DNA of 6,261 bases, taken from contig JAADHP010000189.1 in the NCBI GenBank assembly GCA_013151785.1, forward strand, positions 1 through 6,261. The letters are read 5' to 3'. This document shows, piece after piece, positions 1 through 6,261 of this stretch. A model generated the notes under the pieces. The model was not told the origin of the DNA. It worked only from the letters and a program-made list of their open reading frames with translations, and made no database searches. The position numbers were made by a program, and so were the translations under genes. Position 1 is the first letter of the stretch, and each line of letters begins with the position of its first letter. This DNA comes from Nitrospirota bacterium. GTDB taxonomy: Bacteria > Nitrospirota > Thermodesulfovibrionia > Thermodesulfovibrionales > JdFR-85.

Positions 1-2
1 AT

Positions 3-803
3 ATGAAGGATTACTTGAGCCTTGATATTCTCAGGGATATTGGCCAGAGGCTATCGGATTACCTGAGGAAAGGGCGGCTCTCGGCCCGGGAGATTAAGCC
101 CCTTGGCCGTGGAGCAGCAGGTGACAGGACCTTCCAGATGGATCAGACCGCTGAGGAGATAATAATCAACTCCCTCAGAAAAAGTTCAATCCCTCTCACA
201 GTGGTTTCCGAAGAGATCGGTCTAATTGATCTCAATGGTGGCGGACACAGGGTGCTGATAGACCCTGTGGATGGCAGTAAGAATGCAGTGTCAGGCATTC
301 CCATGTTCTGCACCTCCATTGCTGTCACAGACTCTGATACAGTCTCTGGGATATATCTTTCATACATAATAAATCCCCTTACAGGTGATGAGTACTGGGC
401 AGAGAAGGGCAGGGGGGCCTATTTTAACGGCATGAGGATGGAGACACATAAGGATGAGGAGATAAGGGTTGTGCTGTATGAGACGCAGTCTCCAGAGAGG
501 GAACTTCCCCTGATACTTCCTGTGCTTTCACTGGCCAACAGGACAAGGTGTTTTGGAACAACCGCCCTTGATCTTGCATTTCTTTCCATGGGTGCAGCAA
601 GTGTTTACATAAATCCATCACAGACAAGGAGTTTTGATTATGCTGCAGGGGTACATATGGTCAGGGAGTCTGGTGGTATTGTCACCACTATTGATGGCCA
701 TGATATATCCGGGGTTGAACTTTCAATGAAGAGGACTGCCCCACTGCTTGCCTGTGCCAATAAAAGAGTCCTGGAGAGGGTTTTGAGGGAACTGGAGAGA
801 TGA
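3..803 (+). CDS. Inositol monophosphatase superfamily phosphatase
   Basis: A 266-residue protein of the Mg-dependent, Li-sensitive sugar-phosphatase superfamily (inositol monophosphatase, fructose-1,6-bisphosphatase and relatives), presumably cytosolic. The metal-binding signatures are visible in order: VVSEE at 67-71, IDPVDGS at 86-92 (the two Asp and the following GS), and near the C-terminus SFDYAAG at 210-216 followed by RESGGIV, matching the family's W-D-x-A-A then GG block with Phe in place of Trp. An upstream GDRTFQMDQTAEE at 40-52 fits the conserved region before the Glu motif. Length is normal for the family. The wording around SEEIG and DPVDGS resembles the archaeal-type dual IMPase/FBPase branch, but the substrate cannot be told from sequence. 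The ATG lies two bases from the window edge, so its ribosome site is not visible and a longer start cannot be excluded; the N-terminal helix looks natural. The stop overlaps the next gene in an ATGA. Confidence 0.9.
   Translation: MKDYLSLDILRDIGQRLSDYLRKGRLSAREIKPLGRGAAGDRTFQMDQTAEEIIINSLRKSSIPLTVVSEEIGLIDLNGGGHRVLIDPVDGSKNAVSGIPMFCTSIAVTDSDTVSGIYLSYIINPLTGDEYWAEKGRGAYFNGMRMETHKDEEIRVVLYETQSPERELPLILPVLSLANRTRCFGTTALDLAFLSMGAASVYINPSQTRSFDYAAGVHMVRESGGIVTTIDGHDISGVELSMKRTAPLLACANKRVLERVLRELER
785..790 (+). promoter_or_regulatory. Ribosome binding site of the DUF815 ATPase gene
   Basis: A GAGGGA purine run ends 9 nt before the ATG at 800. It lies inside the last codons of the phosphatase gene and supports the start that forms the ATGA stop-start overlap. 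A second GGAG at 794-797 is too close to the ATG to be the better choice. Confidence 0.6.
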
Positions 804-1654
804 AAGAGCTGCTTGACGAGATCAAGACATTGAACAGGCTTATACTCAGGCTCGTCAATCATTTCAGCCCTGAGATCGACAGGGGTATACTTGACAGGTA
901 TATAGCCTTCAGGGCTTTTTCATACAATCATACACTCATACTGAAGGGTATAGAGGAGCCAGACCCCGTAAGGCTCCATGAGCTTAAAGGTATAGAGCAT
1001 CTACTGGAACAACTGAAGGACAATACCGAGCAGTTTCTCCAGGGTCTTCCCCATAATAATGTGTTGCTCTATGGTCCCAGGGGTGTGGGGAAATCCTCTG
1101 CTGTGAAGTGTATGCTGAATGAGTATCAACAGGAGGGGCTGAGATTAATAGAGGTGGACAAGGATGCCCTGATGCATCTGCCTGAAATAAAGGAACTGAT
1201 AAGGGGAAGAACAGAGCGGTATATCCTGTTTTGTGATGATCTCTCCTTTGATCTGGATGATTCCTCTTACAGGCAGCTCAAGGCAACCCTTGAGGGGAGC
1301 ATTGAGGCGAAGCCCCATAACATGGTGGTTTATGCCACATCCAACAGGCGCCATCTGATGCCTGAACGTGTGGAAGAGAACCTTCAGGAACTCCACCCAT
1401 CCGAGACAATGGAGGAGAAGGTCTCCCTCAGTGACAGATTCGGACTGAGACTCGGCTTCACTGTATTTAATCAGGATACCTACCTCAGTATAGTAAAGAA
1501 CTATGTAAAACTGAGAGGGCTCTCAATAGAGGATGAGGTGCTTGAAAGGGCAGCTGTACAGTGGTCAATCTCCCATGGCAGTTTCTCAGGCCGTACTGCA
1601 CGACAGTTTGTTGATCATATAGAGGGAAGGATGAGATTACACGGAGATGTTTGA
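800..1654 (+). CDS. DUF815-type AAA+ ATPase
   Basis: A 284-residue P-loop ATPase matching the DUF815 family, a group of AAA+-like proteins of unsettled function. Residues 1-80 form a charged helical N-terminal region including a family-typical IEEPDPVRLHELKGIE stretch. The ATPase core follows: Walker A GPRGVGKSS at 92-100, Walker B YILFCDDLSF at 141-150, a sensor-1-like YATSNRRHL at 178-186, an arginine-finger-like LSDRFGL at 210-216 and a sensor-2-like GRTARQF at 264-270. All nucleotide-binding residues are intact, so it should be active. There is no signal peptide or membrane segment, so it is expected in the cytosol. It overlaps the upstream gene by 4 nt and the downstream uppP by 8 nt, which implies coupled translation. 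Family assignment is confident; the biological role is not known and context does not settle it. Confidence 0.9.
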   Translation: MKELLDEIKTLNRLILRLVNHFSPEIDRGILDRYIAFRAFSYNHTLILKGIEEPDPVRLHELKGIEHLLEQLKDNTEQFLQGLPHNNVLLYGPRGVGKSSAVKCMLNEYQQEGLRLIEVDKDALMHLPEIKELIRGRTERYILFCDDLSFDLDDSSYRQLKATLEGSIEAKPHNMVVYATSNRRHLMPERVEENLQELHPSETMEEKVSLSDRFGLRLGFTVFNQDTYLSIVKNYVKLRGLSIEDEVLERAAVQWSISHGSFSGRTARQFVDHIEGRMRLHGDV

Positions 1655-2411
1655 GGCTATCGTACTTGGTATAATACAGGGTCTGACAGAGTTCATACCT
1701 GTCAGCAGTACCGCCCATCTGATACTTGTTCCCTGGCTTTTCGGTTGGCAGGGTGATGTGAACAGCCTTTCCTTTGATATAGCCCTGCATGGTGGAACAC
1801 TGCTTGCCCTGCTTGTCTACTTTGCCAGGGATATATACGATATGTTTTTCAGGAGACCCGGGGTACTGTTTCTCCTTATAGTTGCCACAGTTCCGGCAGC
1901 AGTGGTGGGTGTGCTTTTTGAGGATATCGTGGCCACCACACTGAGGTCACCTCTTGTAATATCAGCATCCCTTGTCATCTTCGGACTTTATATGCTTTTA
2001 AGTGAGAAGACAAGGAGCAGCAGGGTGTTCAGGGAGATAAAGCTTATGGATGCCATTATGATCGGCATGGCCCAGGCAGTGGCCCTTATACCAGGGGTGT
2101 CGCGCTCTGGTATAACCATCTCAACAGGGCTACTGAGGGGCATAAAGAGGGAGGATGCTGCGAGATTTTCCTTCCTCATGTCAGTGCCTGTAATTGGTGG
2201 AGCTGTTTTGCTTGAGGGATTGAAGATTTTAAAAGACCCTGCAATGATTGATCTTAAACTCACCACAGTGGGCTTTGCATCCTCGGCAGTCTCCGGGTTT
2301 CTCACTATCTCCTTTCTTTTATGGTTTTTCAGGAGATTCAGCCTCAGAAGTTTTGTTTACTACAGGATTATACTTGCTGTTATAATATTTATGATATGGC
2401 TCAAATTCTGA
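1647..2411 (+). CDS. uppP: Undecaprenyl-diphosphate phosphatase
   Basis: A 254-residue polytopic inner-membrane enzyme (UppP/BacA family) that dephosphorylates undecaprenyl diphosphate to the monophosphate, recycling the lipid carrier for peptidoglycan and other surface polymers; overproduction gives bacitracin resistance in other bacteria. The first signature is QGLTEFIPVSSTAHL at 11-25, carrying the (E/Q)xxxE motif as Q11/E15 plus the SS pair and His24. FDIALHGGTLLALL at 43-56 follows, then the second catalytic signature PGVSRSG at 149-155 with Arg153, and FSFLMSVPVIGGA at 174-186. Several hydrophobic segments span the protein, as expected, and the length is close to normal. The start is fixed by the signature only a few residues in. 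A GGAG directly abuts the ATG and a stronger GAGGGAAGG lies about 16 nt upstream, so initiation probably relies on coupling with the preceding gene, which it overlaps by 8 nt. Its 3' end overlaps ftsK. Confidence 0.97.
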   Translation: MFEAIVLGIIQGLTEFIPVSSTAHLILVPWLFGWQGDVNSLSFDIALHGGTLLALLVYFARDIYDMFFRRPGVLFLLIVATVPAAVVGVLFEDIVATTLRSPLVISASLVIFGLYMLLSEKTRSSRVFREIKLMDAIMIGMAQAVALIPGVSRSGITISTGLLRGIKREDAARFSFLMSVPVIGGAVLLEGLKILKDPAMIDLKLTTVGFASSAVSGFLTISFLLWFFRRFSLRSFVYYRIILAVIIFMIWLKF

Positions 2412-4444
2412 AAAGATTGAGGGAAGAACTGACAGGTATTTTCTTTGTAATCCTGAGTCTCTATACAGGTATCAGTTTGTTCAGCTACTCAAGATGGGAC
2501 CCATCCTTTTTTACTCATTCCAGGGGGCCTGTAAGAAATCTGGGAGGTATAATAGGGTCATATATGTCTGATCTTCTGATCAGTCTGTTTGGTGTTGTAT
2601 CATTTGTGCTGCCACTCACCTTCCTGGTATATGGATTAAAGAGACTCCTTGGAAAGGATAAGAGACGGGAGACCCTGATAGGTCTGATAGTTCTTGTCCT
2701 GTCTGTGCCTGTTTTTTTGAAGCTCCTTTCCTATACCTTTTCATTACGGACAGGGATAAGCTTGAGTGGTTTCTGGGGTGATGAGATAGCATTGGCCTTG
2801 GTCAAACTCTTTTCCCTGCCAGGTGCCTATATAATCGTAATGGGACTGTTGCTGTCAGCATTTGTAATACTGAGTCCAAGATCAGTAACAGATATCCTGC
2901 AGAGTGTTTTTGAAAAGCCCCGGGAAGTAGATAGGGTTGTAAAGAAAGGAAAGATAAGAGTGGTAGATGAACCCTTGTCAGATAATGGCATAGAAATAGG
3001 TATCCATGAACCTGAGACTGGAAGAAAGACAGTAAAGTTACCCCCAAAACAGTCTGGTGAATATATTCTTCCTGATATTAATCTTCTTACCAACTATGAT
3101 GCATCTTCAAAGCCAGGTAAGGAAGAACTCCTGGAAAGGGCAGAGTTGCTCGAGAAGAAGCTGTCTGACTTTAATATATCCGGAAAGGTAACACAGGTAC
3201 ATCCGGGGCCGGTGGTGACCATGTATGAGTTTGAGCCCTCCCCTGGCATAAAGATCAGCAAGGTAATATCCCTGTCCGAGGACCTTGGAAGGGCACTTGG
3301 GGGGCTGAGTGTGAGGATAGCCACGATTCCAGGGAAAACCCCCCTTGGCATAGAGGTGCCAAATGTAAAACAGGGGGTCGTCTCATTAAAGGAGATTATA
3401 GGTTCCAGGGAGTTTCAGAAGAGCCAGTCAAAGCTCACCCTTGCCCTTGGTAAGGACATATATGGAAGACCGATTGTGGCTGATCTTGCAAGGATGCCCC
3501 ACCTGCTTGTGGCTGGCACCACGGGGTCAGGTAAGAGTGTTTCAATAAATTCCATGATAATGAGCATAATCTATAAGGCAAGACCGGATGAGGTAAAGAT
3601 GTTGATGATAGACCCCAAGCTTCTTGAGCTTTCCATTTATGATGGTATTCCACATCTCATAACACCTGTTCTGACAAATCCGAAGGACGCCAACCTGGCC
3701 CTTAAAAAGATGGTGCTTGAGATGGAGAGAAGATATCGGCTGATAGCAGAGACAGGGGCCAAGAATATTGACAACTTCAATCGCCTTGTAGCTGACGGAG
3801 AACGCCTGCCCTATATTGTGATCATCATTGATGAGCTTGCAGACCTCATGTTCACTGCCTCAAAGGAGGTGGAGGACTCCATAGTGAGACTTGCACAGAT
3901 GGCAAGGGCATCGGGCATACACCTGATAGTGGCCACGCAGCGGCCCTCCGTGGATGTTATAACAGGAATTATCAAGGCCAACTTTCCCACAAGAATCGCA
4001 TTTCAGGTCTCATCCCGTGTTGATTCCCGTACCATCATAGATGTCCACGGAGCCGAACAATTGATAGGCAGGGGTGATATGCTCCTGATGGCTCCAGGAA
4101 CCAGATTAAAGAGGCTCCATGGTCCCTATGTCTCAGAGGAGGAGATAAGAAGTGTTACAGAGTTCATAAAGGCACAGAGAGAGCCTGATTTTACATTGTT
4201 TGAGGCAATTGAGATGAGTGCAGAAGAGGAGCAGGGTTCGGTTGAGACCACTGAAAGGGATGAGCTTTATCAGAAGGTGATAGAGTATGCCGAAACCACT
4301 GGAGAGATCTCCATATCAGCCATCCAGAGGCGTTTCAAGATTGGTTACAACAGGGCAGCAAGGATCATGGGCCTCCTTGAAGAGGATGGCCTTGTAGGTC
4401 CTCCCAAAGGGGCTGGTAAGCCAAGGGATTTCATAAGGAGATAG
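2396..4444 (+). CDS. ftsK: DNA translocase FtsK/SpoIIIE family
   Basis: A 682-residue septal DNA pump that moves chromosome DNA during division. The N-terminus has about four membrane segments (roughly 12-30, 60-83, 92-113, 130-160), followed by a short charged linker to about 215. The alpha part of the motor runs from about 220 to 335 (YILPDINLL, then SGKVTQVHPGPVVTMYEFEPSPG). The RecA-like beta part has Walker A GTTGSGKS at 374-381, MIDPKLLELSIYDGIPHL at 404-421, Walker B VIIIDELADLM at 475-485 and VATQRPSVDVITG at 512-524. The C-terminal winged-helix gamma domain (about 620-680) keeps RRFKIGYNRAARIM, the DNA-reading helix region that in relatives recognises KOPS/SRS and contacts XerD. Size is nearer SpoIIIE than E. 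coli FtsK because the linker is short. I chose the ATG at 2396 because residues upstream in this frame are UppP-coding DNA read out of frame; it overlaps uppP by 16 nt and has no clear Shine-Dalgarno site. Confidence 0.96.
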   Translation: MAQILKRLREELTGIFFVILSLYTGISLFSYSRWDPSFFTHSRGPVRNLGGIIGSYMSDLLISLFGVVSFVLPLTFLVYGLKRLLGKDKRRETLIGLIVLVLSVPVFLKLLSYTFSLRTGISLSGFWGDEIALALVKLFSLPGAYIIVMGLLLSAFVILSPRSVTDILQSVFEKPREVDRVVKKGKIRVVDEPLSDNGIEIGIHEPETGRKTVKLPPKQSGEYILPDINLLTNYDASSKPGKEELLERAELLEKKLSDFNISGKVTQVHPGPVVTMYEFEPSPGIKISKVISLSEDLGRALGGLSVRIATIPGKTPLGIEVPNVKQGVVSLKEIIGSREFQKSQSKLTLALGKDIYGRPIVADLARMPHLLVAGTTGSGKSVSINSMIMSIIYKARPDEVKMLMIDPKLLELSIYDGIPHLITPVLTNPKDANLALKKMVLEMERRYRLIAETGAKNIDNFNRLVADGERLPYIVIIIDELADLMFTASKEVEDSIVRLAQMARASGIHLIVATQRPSVDVITGIIKANFPTRIAFQVSSRVDSRTIIDVHGAEQLIGRGDMLLMAPGTRLKRLHGPYVSEEEIRSVTEFIKAQREPDFTLFEAIEMSAEEEQGSVETTERDELYQKVIEYAETTGEISISAIQRRFKIGYNRAARIMGLLEEDGLVGPPKGAGKPRDFIRR

Positions 4445-4468
4445 GGTTAATTGGATAGATAATTAATC
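4445..4468. terminator. Weak AT-rich inverted repeat between convergent genes
   Basis: TTAATT at 4447-4452 and AATTAA at 4461-4466 form a 6-bp stem around an 8-nt loop. On the + strand it can extend to about 8 bp by a G-U and a G-C pair. It fills the 22-bp gap between the ftsK stop and the stop of the opposing beta-helix gene. It could serve as a bidirectional stop signal, but it is AT-rich and has no clear U-tract on either side, so this is only a candidate. Confidence 0.2.
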
Positions 4469-5951
4469 AGGGAACATATTCGTCAGAACCCATGTCATAG
4501 TCAGAGCCATCACCAGTTGTTCCAGAGCCAAGGCCATCTCCATCCTGTGGTCTACTGTCACCGTCAATATCATCAGCAGGTGTGCCTGCACTTGTGCCTG
4601 TATCAATACAGGGTGAGCCTGATTGTATATGGAAGTCACCAGCAGTGGTTGGATTGCCGCTTGTAGCCTGCTGGAGGTCAACAAAGAGTGGATCTGCATT
4701 GATGTTTCCTGTCCCTGAAAAACCACCCTCAACATCCGAGTAGGTAACAGTGGCTGCTCCGTCTATCTGTGGAGAGGAAGGGGCGGTATTCCCCCAGATA
4801 ATGCTGTTCTTAATTGTGGTTGAGCCGGTGATGTTTAATCCGCCACCATTGCCACGGGCATAATTACCAGCAATGGTACTACTGTAGATATTGAGTGTAC
4901 CTGCACTATAGATACCACCGCCCTCACTCCAGCTATAGTCATCTGCAACATTACCGGTGATGTTAGAGTTCTCAATGGTTACCACTGTTGAAGAACCTGC
5001 AAAGATTGCACCACCCCGTGCAGGTGTGCTGTTACCACTTAGAGTGGCCTTTGAGAGATTCAGTGTTGAGCCTGAGTCGCGTATCCAGATGGCACCATAA
5101 CTGTTAGAGGATGTATTGCTGCTTATAGTGGTGCCGCTAACAGTAAGGTCTGCACCATTGAGGATATAAACAGCAGCACCATCTCTGGCGCTGTTGTTGT
5201 TTATGGTACCACCCGTGATGGTTGTTGTGGCAGAGGCACCATTAAGACATAGCGCTCCACCCTCATATACTGCAGAATTGCTGTCCATACTGGTGTTGGT
5301 GATGGTAAGGGGTGAGTTGGAACTGTAAATAGCTGTACCTCTACTGCTACTGTTATTACTAATGGTGGTATCTGTAATTGTGGTCATCCCTGTAATGCCT
5401 GTCAGATATATTGCGCCACCTTCACTATTGGCAGTGTTGTAGGTGATGGTACTTCCTGTAATGGTGATGTCATAAGAGGAACTCTGGGCATAAAGGCCGC
5501 AACCACGGTTGCATGAGTTTTTCTCAGTGGAAGACCCGCCAATGGTGGTGTTCTCAATGGTTACGCCACCACCGCTTATATAGATGCCTGCTCCGTTTTG
5601 CCAGCTTGGGGGTGTATTCCCTTTTATTACCGAGTTTTTGATAGTAGGTGTTGCATTGTTTGAGATATATATGCCACGGGCATTGTTGCTTGTTGCCTGA
5701 TTGTCAATGGTAAAGCCCTTCAGCACTGCTGAGGTTTCACCACTGCTGAAGGTCACCACAGGGCCATCTGCACCGTCGCCCTGGATTGTTGTGTATGCAG
5801 CACCATTTAAAGACTGGACAGTGATATTCTTGCCATTGTAGTTGATTCTTTCACTGTAAGTACCATCGGCAACAAGAACTACATCTCCGTCAGAGGCTGC
5901 ATTTATGGCTGCCTGTATAGTGCTATACTCAGCCGGCATCCAGGGGATCAA
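4467..5951 (-). CDS. Right-handed parallel beta-helix protein, C-terminal part (frameshifted from upstream part)
   Basis: About 490 residues of a secreted or surface beta-helix protein. It opens with PAEYSTIQAAINAASDGDVV and LVADGTY, the standard entry into pectate-lyase-like or Pel1-type bacterial beta-helices. About 11 coils of 25-35 residues follow (about 91-390), each built on GGxIY...TIxxxxIxxN. The tail runs from NADPLFVD through FHIQSGSPCIDTGT and DIDGDSRPQ to a final YDMGSDEYVP, typical of many such exoproteins (choice-of-anchor-Q-like). No catalytic site or sorting signal was recognised. The listed 5' end is a TTG codon giving MIPWMPAEY. This start is doubtful: it has no Shine-Dalgarno site or signal peptide, a stop lies three codons upstream, and the preceding frame joins it exactly if one C is removed at 5943-5946. 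The real product is most likely a larger protein continuing from the right edge. The 3' end faces ftsK. Confidence 0.85.
   Translation of the reverse strand: MIPWMPAEYSTIQAAINAASDGDVVLVADGTYSERINYNGKNITVQSLNGAAYTTIQGDGADGPVVTFSSGETSAVLKGFTIDNQATSNNARGIYISNNATPTIKNSVIKGNTPPSWQNGAGIYISGGGVTIENTTIGGSSTEKNSCNRGCGLYAQSSSYDITITGSTITYNTANSEGGAIYLTGITGMTTITDTTISNNSSSRGTAIYSSNSPLTITNTSMDSNSAVYEGGALCLNGASATTTITGGTINNNSARDGAAVYILNGADLTVSGTTISSNTSSNSYGAIWIRDSGSTLNLSKATLSGNSTPARGGAIFAGSSTVVTIENSNITGNVADDYSWSEGGGIYSAGTLNIYSSTIAGNYARGNGGGLNITGSTTIKNSIIWGNTAPSSPQIDGAATVTYSDVEGGFSGTGNINADPLFVDLQQATSGNPTTAGDFHIQSGSPCIDTGTSAGTPADDIDGDSRPQDGDGLGSGTTGDGSDYDMGSDEYVP
4782..5681 (-). repeat. Degenerate tandem coils of the beta-helix
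   Basis: About 11 imperfect protein-level repeats of 25-35 residues, for example GGAIYLTGITGMTTITDTT, GGALCLNGASATTTITGGT and GGGIYSAGTLNIYSSTIAGN. Each has a Gly-rich start, an Ile/Leu-Tyr position, a TIT/TIE strand and a closing Asn-rich turn (SNN, NNN, SGN, TGN, AGN, WGN), consistent with an Asn ladder stacking along the helix. DNA identity between units is low apart from short matches, such as the same 15 bp at 4968-4982 and 5550-5564, both encoding VTIEN. The units are therefore old duplications held by structure, not a recent array. Confidence 0.75.
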
Positions 5952-6261
5952 CCACGGTTACTGTACTGTCTGAGGTGGGTGTACCAGTGGCAGTGTCTGT
6001 CCCGTCCGAGGCATAGAAACGGTAATTCAGTATACCGTCTCCAGCATAATTCAGGACAATGGTTCTGGTATAGAGCTTACCGTCAGTATAGTCAGTGTCA
6101 CCAGAGTCTACCTCTGTCATGTCGTACTTTTCACCGGCATCATAGGTACCGCTGTCGTCCATATCCACCCATACCTGGATGGATGTGGGTGCATCATTGT
6201 CTGTATCCGTATACTTGATCCTGAATTCAAAACTACCTGCTCCGGTGTCAGGGTCAACACC
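5929..6261 (-). CDS. Exoprotein N-terminal-side module, partial, ends at frameshift
   Basis: An open frame of 110 residues running from the window's right edge to a TGA at 5929-5931; the gene's start is outside. It is acidic and rich in Asp, Thr and Tyr, reading like an Ig/cadherin-type beta-sandwich module of bacterial surface proteins: FEFRIKYTDTDNDAPTSIQV, then an EF-hand-like loop DMDDSGTYDAGE (residues 33-44 of the visible part, 6130-6165) with acidic or polar residues at loop positions 1, 3, 5 and 12 and Gly at 6, then LYTRTIVLNYAGDGILNYRF and YASDGTDTATGTPTSDSTVTVVDP. The internal ATG at 6168 is not a likely start, because the sequence upstream of it is in frame and belongs to the same domain. 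The frame runs into DPLDAG and stops, whereas loss of one C from the CCCC run at 5943-5946 gives VTVVDPWMPAEYSTIQ and continues into the beta-helix. I read both frames as one gene. A calcium-binding role is inferred from the loop only. Confidence 0.7.
   Translation of the reverse strand, partial: GVDPDTGAGSFEFRIKYTDTDNDAPTSIQVWVDMDDSGTYDAGEKYDMTEVDSGDTDYTDGKLYTRTIVLNYAGDGILNYRFYASDGTDTATGTPTSDSTVTVVDPLDAG

Noticed and set aside
407..414. KOPS-like GGGCAGGG (and a second on the - strand at 3236-3243) as FtsK-orienting sites
   Set aside because: With this pattern about one hit is expected by chance on both strands of a window this size, and the two found point in opposite directions, so they say nothing about replichore polarity.
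1670..1675. TATAAT before or within uppP as a promoter
   Set aside because: The nearest -35-like TTGAGG is only 13 bp away, and the frequent ATA isoleucine codons make such boxes common inside genes here. The same applies to TATAAT at 2381-2386, which has no fitting -35.
2321..2395. N-terminal extension of FtsK from an earlier ATG
   Set aside because: These 25 codons lie in DNA that encodes the conserved end of UppP in another frame; the peptide (MVFQEIQPQKFCLL...) does not resemble an FtsK start, which begins naturally at 2396.
4463..4735. Small - strand open frame overlapping the beta-helix gene
   Set aside because: It is a low-complexity shadow of the convincing beta-helix frame, with no recognisable domain or ribosome site.
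4782..5681. CRISPR-like or tandem DNA repeat array
   Set aside because: Units vary in length and share little DNA identity; the periodicity is in the protein and matches beta-helix coils.
5942..5947. Programmed +1 frameshift at CCC-C
   Set aside because: There is no stop or rare codon at the shift site and no obvious stimulating structure; a one-base indel in the run is simpler. Kept only as a minor alternative in the frameshift finding.

Overview
The window looks like a bacterial chromosome segment. By eye it has mid-range GC, with frequent AGG/AGA arginine codons and ATA isoleucine codons in all genes. The housekeeping genes are clearly bacterial: an undecaprenyl-diphosphate phosphatase and an FtsK/SpoIIIE DNA translocase. 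Together with a modular beta-helix exoprotein and the codon preference, this suggests a Gram-negative, possibly thermophile-related lineage such as Nitrospirota (Thermodesulfovibrionia) or former Deltaproteobacteria. That placement is a low-confidence inference.

Left part (3-4444, + strand): four genes packed head to tail, every junction overlapping, so almost certainly one transcript with coupled translation. They are an inositol-monophosphatase-superfamily phosphatase, a DUF815-type AAA+ ATPase, UppP (recycling of the lipid carrier for peptidoglycan and other surface polymers) and FtsK (septal DNA pump). The overlaps are 4, 8 and 16 nt. UppP and FtsK both serve envelope growth and division; the roles of the phosphatase and the DUF815 ATPase in this set are unknown. 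The operon promoter lies before the window, and no convincing internal promoter was found.

Right part (4467-6261, - strand): convergent to ftsK, with 22 bp between stop codons. It holds the 3' end of a large surface or secreted protein gene. Read from the right edge it encodes an acidic, Ca-loop-containing beta-sandwich-like module, then a right-handed parallel beta-helix of about 11 coils, then a C-terminal tail typical of secreted beta-helix proteins. The two parts are in different frames. Removing a single C from a CCCC run (GGGG on + at 5943-5946) joins them seamlessly, so this is best read as one gene with a frameshift, either a real mutation or a sequence error. Its start lies beyond the window.

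No RNA genes, CRISPR array, insertion sequence or defence system was seen. The most interesting items are the frameshifted modular exoprotein and the coupling of an uncharacterised DUF815 ATPase to uppP-ftsK.
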